Assembly (NCBI RefSeq): GCF_018598185.1
Contig: NZ_JAHESC010000003.1
Location: forward strand, 186,001-250,000
Direction: 5' to 3'
DNA from: Dawidia soli
GTDB taxonomy: Bacteria; Bacteroidota; Bacteroidia; Cytophagales; Cyclobacteriaceae
DNA: 64,000 nucleotides
Below, piece after piece: positions 55,047 through 63,325 of the stretch (positions within the stretch are counted from its first letter, which is position 1; every line of letters starts with the position of its first letter). A model generated the notes under the pieces. The model made no database searches and was not told the DNA's origin. It saw only the letters and a list, made by a program, of their open reading frames with translations. Both the position numbers and the translations under genes were made by a program.

Positions 55047-56570
55047 TTATTTTTTTGCAAAGGGAGCAAGGGCCCGTCTCCAGATCTCTATTGCGCTGGC
55101 CATTTCTGTTTCATCCAGGGAACAGTACCCTATGCGTATAAAGTCATTTGGTCTGGAAGTATTGGGCTGAAAAAAATAATTACTGCCATCGCTGATCTTT
55201 AATCTTAGCGTTGCCGCATGCAAGGCAACGGCTTTAGCACGTATCCCCCTTCTGTAGGTTGCCCAGATAGCGAGTCCGCCGTTAGGCCGATCAAACGTTA
55301 AAAAATCCCCTAACTGCTGTTGAAGCAAACGGCAAGTATTTTCCAACCGTTCCTGATAAACCTTATGCGACTTTTTGATATGCCGGGAGATATCACCGGT
55401 GCTCAAAAGTTCGGCGGTCGCCTCCTCCAGCAGCTGCTCACCCTGGCGGTCTATTAATTTACGAATGGCAGCAGCTTCATTTATGACCACTTCCGGCGCT
55501 ACCATAAACCCGATCCGGACGCCGGGTGCAATGCTTTTACAAAAGGAACCGACGTAAATAATGTGTCCACCGGTATCCAGGCTCGCCAAAGGCAAAAGCG
55601 GATTGCTTGAAAAGTGATAGTCAAAATCATAATCGTCTTCAAGCAGAGCAAATCTGTACCTGCGCGCCAGGTTCATCAGTCGCATCCGACGCTCTGCACT
55701 CAGGGTAACGGTTGTAGGCCGGTGGTGATGAGGGATTATATAGATCATCTTAGGCACCTTTCTTTTACACAACTGCTCGATCCTATCTACATCTATACCG
55801 TCTTTATCCACCGGGATAAAGGTTAAATTCGCTCCTGCCAGCGTAAAGGTTTGATTCGCATCCCTATAACCGGGTTCCGGTACAAATACATTGTCTCCCG
55901 GACGGATGAGCAGCTGCGTGGTTAAATAGATAGCCATCTGCGTCCCTTTCGTGATCAGTATTTCTTTTTCAGTGATCCGCATCCCCCGGGTCCGGTTTAA
56001 AAAATTGGCAAGCTCGACCCTGAGTCGATACGAACCATGCTCCGGACCATACGTGAGAAATTGATTTGCCAGGCGTCCCCTTCCTAATCTTCTGTACTCC
56101 CGCACCAGCTCCTCGATCGGTGCAATTCTGGGATCAGGAAAACCGTCGTCGATCTTATACAGCGGTGCCGGCATTCCCAAAGCATTGATTTCCGTGTCAG
56201 GATCTGTTCTCGTGGCTAGCGAAGAAGACTGCCGGATGATCGGATAAGCGGGTTGCCATTTCCGTATCGAATTTTTGCCAGTGGGCGTAACCGTGCGAAC
56301 CGAAGTATCGGGAAGTTCATTGGAAATATACACGCCGCTTCGTTCCCGGGTTTCCACCCAACCCTGCGCACCCAATTCCTCGTAGGTTGCCACGACCGTT
56401 TTACGGTTGAGCTTCAGACTTTGCGCAAGCTCACGCGACGATGGAAGGGCCTGTCCCGGTTTCAGGACGCCACGACAGATCAACTGGATAATTTCAGATT
56501 CTAATTGCCGGTATAAGGGACTATGCTCACCGTCTTTTTTAAATGAAATTGAAAGAAGTTTTTTAATCAT
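55047..56570 (-). CDS. MocR/PdxR-type GntR regulator with aminotransferase domain
   Basis: 507 residues. The N-terminal GntR winged helix (about 15-82: LYRQLESEIIQLI, LPSSRELAQSLKLNRKTVV) is joined by a linker to a fold-type-I aminotransferase-like domain (about 135-505). The PLP-binding lysine is probably Lys345 in GSFCKSIAPGVRIG, with EDDYDF near 311-316. MocR proteins use PLP or an amino-sugar ligand to control neighbouring genes. It is divergent from the oxidoreductase at 56761, the likely target. A pdxST pair, the usual PdxR target, is not in the window, so the name PdxR would be premature. Confidence 0.93.
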   Translation of the reverse strand: MIKKLLSISFKKDGEHSPLYRQLESEIIQLICRGVLKPGQALPSSRELAQSLKLNRKTVVATYEELGAQGWVETRERSGVYISNELPDTSVRTVTPTGKNSIRKWQPAYPIIRQSSSLATRTDPDTEINALGMPAPLYKIDDGFPDPRIAPIEELVREYRRLGRGRLANQFLTYGPEHGSYRLRVELANFLNRTRGMRITEKEILITKGTQMAIYLTTQLLIRPGDNVFVPEPGYRDANQTFTLAGANLTFIPVDKDGIDVDRIEQLCKRKVPKMIYIIPHHHRPTTVTLSAERRMRLMNLARRYRFALLEDDYDFDYHFSSNPLLPLASLDTGGHIIYVGSFCKSIAPGVRIGFMVAPEVVINEAAAIRKLIDRQGEQLLEEATAELLSTGDISRHIKKSHKVYQERLENTCRLLQQQLGDFLTFDRPNGGLAIWATYRRGIRAKAVALHAATLRLKISDGSNYFFQPNTSRPNDFIRIGYCSLDETEMASAIEIWRRALAPFAKK

Positions 56571-56748
56571 CGCTGGACCCCTTGATATCTTGAAATTGGC
56601 CCACCAAGGTAACCAAATTAGAAGTTAGTTTTATCCCACATTGTAAGGCTCATGGTATAACTTTAACGAACTATAAAATCATGCTGAAAACTGAATTAAA
56701 AATGTACGTCAACATCACGTCAGGCGCATGTCCCCTGACAACTACAAA

Positions 56749-56756
56749 AGGAGGTG
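56749..56756 (+). promoter_or_regulatory. Strong Shine-Dalgarno before the oxidoreductase
   Basis: AGGAGGTG lies four bases before the ATG at 56761. A near-complete anti-16S match is rare in Bacteroidota, whose starts are normally A-rich without SD; it supports a foreign origin of the gene and fixes its start. Confidence 0.8.
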
Positions 56757-56760
56757 CATT

Positions 56761-57678
56761 ATGAAAGCGATCGTTGTAACGGACCAGGCCGCGGGAACAG
56801 CCGGAATGAAACTGGCGGAGCGGCCCGAGCCGCAAGCGGCAATTAACGACGTCATTGTCCAGGTGCACGCGTCGGCCATGACGGGAGACGAGCTGTCATG
56901 GCCCTCGACCTGGACCGACCGGCACGACCGTGACCGGACACCATCGATCCCCGGCCACGAACTGGCCGGCGTGGTCACCGCCCTGGGCTACGGCACCACC
57001 GGGCTGTCGGTGGGGCAACGCGTGTTCGGACTCACGGACTGGTATCGCGACGGCACGCTGGCGGAGTATGTGGTCGTTGAAGCACGCAACCTCGCACCGC
57101 TCCCGGGCGACGTAGATTTCACCGTAGGCTCAGCCGTTGTGATGCCGGGCCTGACGGCGTGGCAAGGACTGTTCGAGCACGGCCGCCTTCGCGCCGGTCA
57201 GCGCGTCCTCATTCACGGTGCGGCCGGCATAGTCGGCTCGATGGCAGTCCAGCTTGCCCGTGAAGCCGGCGCCTATGTCATCGGTACCGGACGCGCTACC
57301 CACCGCCAGACAGCGCTCACCTTCGGCGCCCAGGAGTTCGTCGACCTCGACAGCGACACCCTGGAAAACACCGCCCAGGTCGATCTCGTTTTCGATGTTT
57401 TCGGTGGCGATATCGCGAAGCGGTCCGCAGGGGTGATTCGCACCGGCGGAACATTGGTGACCGTTGCCGGCCCAACCGAGGCACGGCCCGACGGGGGATT
57501 GACCATAGATTTCGTCGTCGTACCCGATCGCGCTCAATTGAGTGAGCTCATCCGGCGGGTTCGGGATGGCCGGCTGCGCACAAACATCGGCCACGTCTCG
57601 CCCCTCGAAGATGCCGTCGCCGCCTTCAACCCCACCGAACGTGTCAAGGGGAAGACGATCATCCGCGTTCGCCCGTAA
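56761..57678 (+). CDS. NADPH:quinone oxidoreductase-type zinc-less MDR enzyme, probably acquired
   Basis: 305 residues; the ATG at 56761 is set by the AGGAGGTG in front of it. MDR features: N-terminal GroES-like domain with SIPGHELAGVVTALG and a Rossmann domain with HGAAGIVGSMAVQLARE. The catalytic zinc cysteines of alcohol dehydrogenases are absent (SAMTGDELSW at the usual site), as in quinone oxidoreductases and related NADP-dependent enzymes. The sequence is G/C-richer than its neighbours, with third positions mostly G/C, and reads like an actinobacterial protein. It is divergent from the MocR regulator and ends at the hairpin at 57750. The substrate is unknown. Confidence 0.9.
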   Translation: MKAIVVTDQAAGTAGMKLAERPEPQAAINDVIVQVHASAMTGDELSWPSTWTDRHDRDRTPSIPGHELAGVVTALGYGTTGLSVGQRVFGLTDWYRDGTLAEYVVVEARNLAPLPGDVDFTVGSAVVMPGLTAWQGLFEHGRLRAGQRVLIHGAAGIVGSMAVQLAREAGAYVIGTGRATHRQTALTFGAQEFVDLDSDTLENTAQVDLVFDVFGGDIAKRSAGVIRTGGTLVTVAGPTEARPDGGLTIDFVVVPDRAQLSELIRRVRDGRLRTNIGHVSPLEDAVAAFNPTERVKGKTIIRVRP

Positions 57679-57749
57679 GGTCCGGCTGGTCGGTCATGGC
57701 CTCTCGCGTATAAAGCGAATTGGGCGTTTCTTAGCTATTGGATAAATTT

Positions 57750-57785
57750 AAAAACACTTGAAGCATCGACTTCAAGTGTTTTTTA
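57750..57785. terminator. Bidirectional intrinsic terminator
   Basis: AAAACACTTGAAG pairs with CTTCAAGTGTTTT around a 5-6 base loop, with T-runs and A-runs flanking. It ends the oxidoreductase transcript, 72 bp past the stop. Confidence 0.88.
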
Positions 57786-57796
57786 CAAGTATATAC

Positions 57797-58390
57797 ATGG
57801 ACACCATACTTTCAGAGATCAGGAAGTGTACTGTTTGCAAAGAATTTTTGCCTAACGCTCCACGACCGATCATCCAGGCGAGCAGCGTTTCAAAAATTGT
57901 AATAATAGGGCAAGCTCCAGGTCAAAGAGTTCAGGATAGCGGTATTCCGTGGGATGATGCCAGTGGTAACAATTTACGGGAATGGTTGGGAGTCGATAAA
58001 CAAACATTCTATAATGAAAAGATCTTTGCGCTGGTCCCCATAGGCTTTTGTTTTCCGGGCAGCGGAAAATCAGGCGACTTGCCCCCCAGACCCGAATGTG
58101 CACCGTTGTGGCATCAACAAGTGCTGAAATCAATGACAGCGGTAAAATTGACCTTATTGATTGGACAATACGCCCAGCACTATTACTTGAAAACCGCGAA
58201 GATGACCTTAACAGAAACTGTAAAAAATTACAAAGAATACCTGCCAGCATATATCCCATTACCCCATCCATCGCCCCGGAACAACATTTGGCAAAAGAAA
58301 AACGAGTGGTTTAAGGAAAGCTTACTCCACGTGCTCCGGGAAAAAGTAAAATCCCTTCTGAACGAAACGAAAATTAAACACACCAAGTAA
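57797..58390 (+). CDS. Uracil-DNA glycosylase family 4-like, iron-sulfur type
   Basis: 197 residues from the ATG at 57797. The longer frame would start inside the terminator hairpin, so it is rejected. Motif A is GQAPGQRVQDSGIPWDD (38-54) and motif B is LPHPSPRN. Cys11 and Cys14 (CTVC) with Cys85 and Cys101 have the spacing of the 4Fe-4S ligands in family 4 enzymes such as the thermophilic UDGa. It removes uracil from DNA to start base excision repair. The spacing is persuasive for a cluster but the family branch (4 versus related) is not certain. It has no operon partner. Confidence 0.85.
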   Translation: MDTILSEIRKCTVCKEFLPNAPRPIIQASSVSKIVIIGQAPGQRVQDSGIPWDDASGNNLREWLGVDKQTFYNEKIFALVPIGFCFPGSGKSGDLPPRPECAPLWHQQVLKSMTAVKLTLLIGQYAQHYYLKTAKMTLTETVKNYKEYLPAYIPLPHPSPRNNIWQKKNEWFKESLLHVLREKVKSLLNETKIKHTK

Positions 58391-58548
58391 CCTGTAGGCC
58401 CATCGTGCCGGCTGCGTCGCCCAACGATCGTAAAGTAATTCCCTACACCAGCTTCCCGTTCCTGAAGATTAAAATCTGTTCCTGCTGACATAAGGCTGTC
58501 AGTCGGTGGTGCTTTTTTTGCCTCCCAGAACTTTTAAAACGAGAAACA

Positions 58549-58956
58549 ATGAATTTATCTTCCGTCCGGATCATCACCGCAGACATTAAACGCCTTATTG
58601 ATTTCTATGAGCGGATCACGGCCGCATCACTGGCAAAATACACCGAAGATTTTGCCGAGCTGCGCACACCGCAGGCAAATCTCGCCATCGGCAGCACGAG
58701 AACCCTTGCCCTGTTTGGCAATGCCGAAATTGCCGTCCCCGCCGCGAACCGCTCCGCGATCATTGAATTCCGCGTCGACGACGTCGACGCAGAATTTGAA
58801 AGACTCAAGACATTTCTCGGCGACGCCGTCCTTCAACAACCCACCACCATGCCCTGGGGCAACCGATCATTGCTTTTCCGCGACCCCGACGGCAACCTGG
58901 TGAACTTCTTCGCGCCGGTGACCGAAGACGCGAAGAAAAGATTTGGTTTAGCGTAA
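58549..58956 (+). CDS. VOC-family (glyoxalase/bleomycin-resistance fold) protein
   Basis: 135 residues. Two beta-alpha-beta-beta-beta modules are visible: VRIITADIKRLIDFYERITA, then IIEFRVDDVDAEFERLK, and a closing RSLLFRDPDGNLVNFFAPV. The final DPDGN is the usual VOC metal-site turn. VOC proteins may be dioxygenases, glyoxalases or antibiotic-binding proteins; no specific residue pattern selects among them here. It stands alone, convergent with the lipoprotein gene at 59047. Confidence 0.88.
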   Translation: MNLSSVRIITADIKRLIDFYERITAASLAKYTEDFAELRTPQANLAIGSTRTLALFGNAEIAVPAANRSAIIEFRVDDVDAEFERLKTFLGDAVLQQPTTMPWGNRSLLFRDPDGNLVNFFAPVTEDAKKRFGLA

Positions 58957-58994
58957 GGTGAATGGATGTAACGTTGGCTTGATTCCATAAGGGA

Positions 58995-59026
58995 AGCGCT
59001 CCCCTGGCCCGTACTCGGGGAGCGCT
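58995..59026. terminator. Hairpin between convergent genes
   Basis: AGCGCTCCCC pairs perfectly with GGGGAGCGCT around a 12-base loop in the 90 bp between the VOC gene and the minus-strand lipoprotein gene. There is no long T-run, so it is a terminator by position. Confidence 0.6.
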
Positions 59027-59046
59027 CCTATAGAACATGAATTCAA

Positions 59047-60177
59047 TCAAAAACCATAAGCGCTTACTTCACCCATTACCATATTATTCTCGGGTCCCGA
59101 TACGCCCACAAATCGAAAGTATCGGCCCTGAGTCGAAGCGGGCACAACAAAGGTCTGTTCACCCAGCAGGAAACGATTAAAGTTAAATTCTCCCAGGTCG
59201 GTCCAAACCACATTGTCCAGGCTCACTAAGAATTTAATTTTATCAGGAGCCCGGTGATCGCCATCAGGAGGAGAGTCAAAGGTTGTGATCCAGGCTCCGA
59301 ATTGTGTTATGGTCCTTACAACGCCCATGTCGATCGTGGCATGATGGGGATACGACGAGCCGCCGGCGAGTGAATGCCAACGGGTCTTAAATGTCCCATC
59401 AATAAAATTATCCACCGAATTGTCCGCACCGCCGTGCTGCGACGAAAAGTCAACGATGTGCCAGTCCGTCTTGTCAAACGACAACAGTGTACCGGGTGCA
59501 TAGTCTGTAAAAAAACTATCAACACTGGTAGAATCAGGTTTATACACGGTCCTGTACTCGTACCCCATATCCGGTTTAAAGTCTGTAATGACAGCGGTCG
59601 GCTGATCTGCCGGGAAAGTCTGAAGCTTACTATTTCCCGCGAGGTCGGTATACTTTACTTCTATCGCAACGGCCCCGTCAACAGCGCTCCCCCAGTGTAT
59701 CGTTACCTTTCCCTGCACATCGATCGACGTCGACCCTACCGACCGGCTCACCAATTGCGCCTGATACCGTTCACCATAAACATTCGCACTAAGCTCCACC
59801 GGCAGTGACCTATTACCAAAATCATCCAGGCAGACAAGCTTAAAAATGTATCTTCGCTCCTCGAGATTCTCCAGCATCTTTTTAAAAATACCCTGGCCTT
59901 CAATCACCAGGTCTGAAGAATCCTGATAATCGTTCCAGAAGAACCGGGCCGTTTTGATCCGCTGTGACCTGACAAATACTTCAAACTCGACACGATTCCT
60001 CCCCGGATGAGGCGCTACGCTATCGGCCTTCGCCGCATATATATCCTCTCCCCGATCCAGATACTCCTGGTGCAGATCGTTCATGTCCGAACAGGCCGTC
60101 AGCACGGCAACCAGCAATACGATGCCGATGGCATGTAGGGGGTGAGATCCTTTGCGTAAATAATATAGCTGTTTCAT
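59047..60177 (-). CDS. DUF4998-type lipoprotein with F5/8C C-terminal domain
   Basis: 376 residues; lipobox VLTACSDMND. The DUF4998-like part (about 30-240) shares the NRVEFEVF and Ig-like pattern with the protein at 44211. The C-terminal domain (about 250-376) is a discoidin-type sandwich (VDNFIDGTFKTRWHSLAGG, HHATIDMGVVRTITQFGAW and YFRFVGVSG) rather than DUF5013. It probably binds glycan on the cell surface. It lies 23 bp after the DUF4959-type gene and is the last gene of this PUL in the window; no glycosidase follows it here. Confidence 0.82.
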   Translation of the reverse strand: MKQLYYLRKGSHPLHAIGIVLLVAVLTACSDMNDLHQEYLDRGEDIYAAKADSVAPHPGRNRVEFEVFVRSQRIKTARFFWNDYQDSSDLVIEGQGIFKKMLENLEERRYIFKLVCLDDFGNRSLPVELSANVYGERYQAQLVSRSVGSTSIDVQGKVTIHWGSAVDGAVAIEVKYTDLAGNSKLQTFPADQPTAVITDFKPDMGYEYRTVYKPDSTSVDSFFTDYAPGTLLSFDKTDWHIVDFSSQHGGADNSVDNFIDGTFKTRWHSLAGGSSYPHHATIDMGVVRTITQFGAWITTFDSPPDGDHRAPDKIKFLVSLDNVVWTDLGEFNFNRFLLGEQTFVVPASTQGRYFRFVGVSGPENNMVMGEVSAYGF

Positions 60178-60200
60178 GATATTTCTTTAAAGGGTTAACA

Positions 60201-61370
60201 TTACCGGTTGTCGCCAAAGAACTGCAGCTCCGATATTTGAAAGTTGTCACCACCCGACCAGGTCTGTGTAACCTTGATCCGGATATAGCGGACTCTCGGC
60301 GCCGTCACAGGACAAATAAAATCCTCGCCATTGTAGGCCCGGCTCACATCTTCGTCTGTATTCTGTCCCATCGGCAATCCGGAAGGTTTTACAGACGTGC
60401 AGTCCATCAGCTTCGTCCAGCTGCTCCAGTTTCCCGATCCATCGAGCTGCTCGGCGCCCCAGACCTCAAATTTCCGCGGATTCCCTTCTGCATAAACGTA
60501 TGACCCCTGTCGTTGGAAGACCCTCAAACGACTCATCTGAACGACCACACCCAGATCGATGGTAACAGAATGAGGCCAAACGCCCGAGCCACCCGGCGAG
60601 CTATATCCCTGGTCACCCATGATATCATCCCACATTCTGGGCTTCACCCAGCCAAAGGCACTCGGTTGATCACCCGGCAGCTCGACAGCATTGAATTTGT
60701 TGCGATCAAATTTCGTTTCAAAGATCGGTGTCAACGTATAATACTTCGTTTCACTCCGGTTCCCCCAACGGTCCTGAACATACGCACCGATATTGACAGG
60801 GATCGTATCCATTTCTCGCTTGGCTCCCTCCCCGATCTTTACCGAGCTGTAAAAAGTCTCCAGCGGAACGTACTCTTTGTTATGATCTTCTTTCAGTATC
60901 ACCACGGAAATTTCCGCCCGCGACGGGTTCTGCCAATACGCATGAACGCCTCCAAAATCCGGGATCAGATCCAATGTTCCGCCGATCGTCACAACAGGAG
61001 GCTCGAGCGGAGCGATAGTCGCTTCCACCGCCTGTGATTCGTTCCGGCTCCGGTCCACGGCAATCAGCTTTACCTGTCGCTCGGCAGTGTCTCCGAATCC
61101 CTGGATCTGTAACGTATCGTTATAAAGAGAAGCACGCACCTCGCTGGTTATTCCATCTTTCAATGAATACACCGCTTTTACATAAAGAAGATCTTCATCC
61201 TGCGGCAACGTATAACGCAGGACGGCTCCTCCCGGAATATTTTCAACCTCTACGTTTGCGATCTCGCCGGGAGGACGGGTGTCTACTGGTTCCTGCCAAA
61301 AGGGCTCCTCCTTACAGGCCAGGGCGATAAAACCAACGACTATACTTAAAAGAGTAGTTCTCATGTTCAT
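60201..61370 (-). CDS. DUF4959/DUF5126/DUF5000-type surface lipoprotein
   Basis: 389 residues from the ATG at 61370 (ATG 61364 two codons later is also plausible; the 61415 start overlaps the SusD stop region). Lipobox GFIALACKEEPF, with Lys-Glu-Glu after the cysteine, a strong surface-export signal. Module order matches the gene at 45445: DUF4959-like (ANVEVENIPGGAVLRYTLP), DUF5126-like (LIPDFGGVHAYW) and DUF5000/F5-8C-like (KFEVWGAEQLDGSGNW, RYIRIKVTQTWSGGDNFQIS). Likely a SusCD-associated surface glycan-binding protein. It follows SusD by 34 bp. Confidence 0.85.
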   Translation of the reverse strand: MNMRTTLLSIVVGFIALACKEEPFWQEPVDTRPPGEIANVEVENIPGGAVLRYTLPQDEDLLYVKAVYSLKDGITSEVRASLYNDTLQIQGFGDTAERQVKLIAVDRSRNESQAVEATIAPLEPPVVTIGGTLDLIPDFGGVHAYWQNPSRAEISVVILKEDHNKEYVPLETFYSSVKIGEGAKREMDTIPVNIGAYVQDRWGNRSETKYYTLTPIFETKFDRNKFNAVELPGDQPSAFGWVKPRMWDDIMGDQGYSSPGGSGVWPHSVTIDLGVVVQMSRLRVFQRQGSYVYAEGNPRKFEVWGAEQLDGSGNWSSWTKLMDCTSVKPSGLPMGQNTDEDVSRAYNGEDFICPVTAPRVRYIRIKVTQTWSGGDNFQISELQFFGDNR

Positions 61371-61404
61371 ATACCTGTTTTTAAAATACATGATGGGTGA
61401 CTGC

Positions 61405-63315
61405 TTACCAGCCATAATTTTGGATCAGGTTATTGTTGACTACCATGTCCGACACTTTGATAGGCCAGAAATAGTCTTTCACGGTAAACTCGACCGGGTC
61501 TTTCGCCACCGACATTACCCGGTAAAAATCGGCGGCAGTCTCGCCCATGATATTCCATCCCTGGGGCTGTTCGTTCAGGACCTCGATCTCTTTCCAGCGC
61601 CGGATGTCCCAAAAACGCTTGCCTTCAAACGCCAGCTCAATCGCGCGTTCGTCGTGAATGATCTCCCGCAGGCCTTCTTTGGTGGCGGGTTTACCGGGCC
61701 TGCTGGAATAGGTAGACCACGATTCCTGAACGCCCTTGAGCCCGGCGCGAGCCCGGATGAGATCCAGATACGTGAAGACCTCGTCGACCGGCCCGCTGGC
61801 TTCATTCAATGCTTCGGCATACATCAGGTACAGGTTGGCCAGTCGCATAATGGGGAAAGGGAAATATTCATACGAGATATTGTCCCGCGTTTGCGCATCT
61901 TTGAAACTGTGCATCTTCTTCACTGAATATCCTGTTGCAGAAAATCCGGATCCCCCCTGCCATCCGGAAACACCAAGGTTGAAGAAATCGCAGGACTTGA
62001 CATTCGCCGGAAAATCATAATAGCCATTCCCGAAGTACACGCCCTTGTCAAAACCCAGGCTCGCATAGAAGCGCGGCTCACGGTTGTAATGCAGGTACAC
62101 GGTCTTCTCGCCTTCCTTTACATAATATCTCTCATCTCCGGCAGAAGCTTCCGGTCTTACTTTATAGCGGCTCTCATACCACCCGTTATCCCGCCACTGA
62201 ACATCCTCGTCGATCGGAACGCCGTTCGCGGAATAATATTTCCCAACCATCTTTAACGTCGGCGCCCATTCACTGGTGGCATCATTGAGCCGTTCCGGAT
62301 TTAACCGCATCAGCCTGGCCGTTGCGTGCCGTACCAGAAAGCCGACGTCATTGTTGGTGTTGCCCCACAGCAATTCCTTGTTCCAGCGATCGCAAATGGC
62401 CTGCCGGTACGTCGTCTGAACCTTGAACGGCGCGGGAGAATTTAACGTCAGCGGATCAACCTGGTCGTATAATGCTTTACCTTGTGCATGGCAAACATCG
62501 ATGGCCTCTTTACACGCATCCGCGGCAAGCTTCCACTTTTCAGGATCATAGGTCTGCGAGAAAAGCTGCACCCCCCGCTTATCGATCATGCTGGCATAGT
62601 CGGCATTACCATTGAACAGGGGGCTCGCCGCAAAGAGCAACACTTCAGCACGCATACTCAACGCCGCCAGTTTGTCAACGCGGCCGGCTTCGGTTCCTTC
62701 GATCACTTCGTTTGCATCCGGCAGATCAGCGACCGCCTCCTGCATCAGGTTCGCGATGTACTGAACGACCGAATCTACCGGCTCACGATACGCCTTTACC
62801 TCTTCTGCACTGGCATTGATCGGAAGGTTGACATCGACGATGGGAATAGGACCATAGCATTTAAACAGACAATAATGATAGTAGGCCTTCAGGAATTTCA
62901 CCTCGCCGATCCACCGCTTCTTCTCGTAATCCGCCAGGTCCTGCACTTTATGAATGTTCTCCAGAAAGATGTTACAATCGCGGATCCCGGTCCATAAACC
63001 GTCACCCCAATAATTAAAATAGGGATTCGCCGCATTTTGCAACCCGCGGGCGATGTTGGTATTCGTCCACGTGGGGAAACCCTGGTTGATAATATACCGT
63101 TGCCAGGTCTCGTCGGCGCCGTTCATGGCCGGATCGTTATCCACCGCGCCAATGGGTGGACGGTAGTTATAACAAGTGAACAGGTACTTTTGAGCGACCG
63201 TCCTGTTGCGGAAAGCATAATCAATGGTCGCAATATTGTCCGGCACCACATCCAGGTAGTCAACGCAGGCGCTCAGGGTGCACAGTATGATCAGTGTTAT
63301 GAATATCTTTTTCAT
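61405..63315 (-). CDS. SusD/RagB-type lipoprotein
   Basis: 636 residues from the ATG at 63315, starting MKKIFITLIILCTLSAC (lipobox LSAC). The longer frame has 27 residues from the SusC overlap. SusD features are KAYYHYCLFKCYGPIPIVD, LYLMYAEALNEASG and DERAIELAFEGKRFWDIRRW. It pairs with the SusC fragment whose stop lies 10 bp upstream and is close to the SusD at 46666, with the same DYLDVVPDNIAT opening. Confidence 0.96.
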   Translation of the reverse strand: MKKIFITLIILCTLSACVDYLDVVPDNIATIDYAFRNRTVAQKYLFTCYNYRPPIGAVDNDPAMNGADETWQRYIINQGFPTWTNTNIARGLQNAANPYFNYWGDGLWTGIRDCNIFLENIHKVQDLADYEKKRWIGEVKFLKAYYHYCLFKCYGPIPIVDVNLPINASAEEVKAYREPVDSVVQYIANLMQEAVADLPDANEVIEGTEAGRVDKLAALSMRAEVLLFAASPLFNGNADYASMIDKRGVQLFSQTYDPEKWKLAADACKEAIDVCHAQGKALYDQVDPLTLNSPAPFKVQTTYRQAICDRWNKELLWGNTNNDVGFLVRHATARLMRLNPERLNDATSEWAPTLKMVGKYYSANGVPIDEDVQWRDNGWYESRYKVRPEASAGDERYYVKEGEKTVYLHYNREPRFYASLGFDKGVYFGNGYYDFPANVKSCDFFNLGVSGWQGGSGFSATGYSVKKMHSFKDAQTRDNISYEYFPFPIMRLANLYLMYAEALNEASGPVDEVFTYLDLIRARAGLKGVQESWSTYSSRPGKPATKEGLREIIHDERAIELAFEGKRFWDIRRWKEIEVLNEQPQGWNIMGETAADFYRVMSVAKDPVEFTVKDYFWPIKVSDMVVNNNLIQNYGW

Positions 63316-63325
63316 CGTACTCGTT

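Noticed and set aside
57758-57796. Longer start for the uracil-DNA glycosylase at 57758
   Set aside because: The start codon would be inside a strong terminator hairpin, and the extra residues have no family match.
63317-63325. CGTTTTAG match just upstream of the SusD start in the third PUL
   Set aside because: Eight-base match without the GTTAA half-site; chance is likely in an AT-rich spacer.
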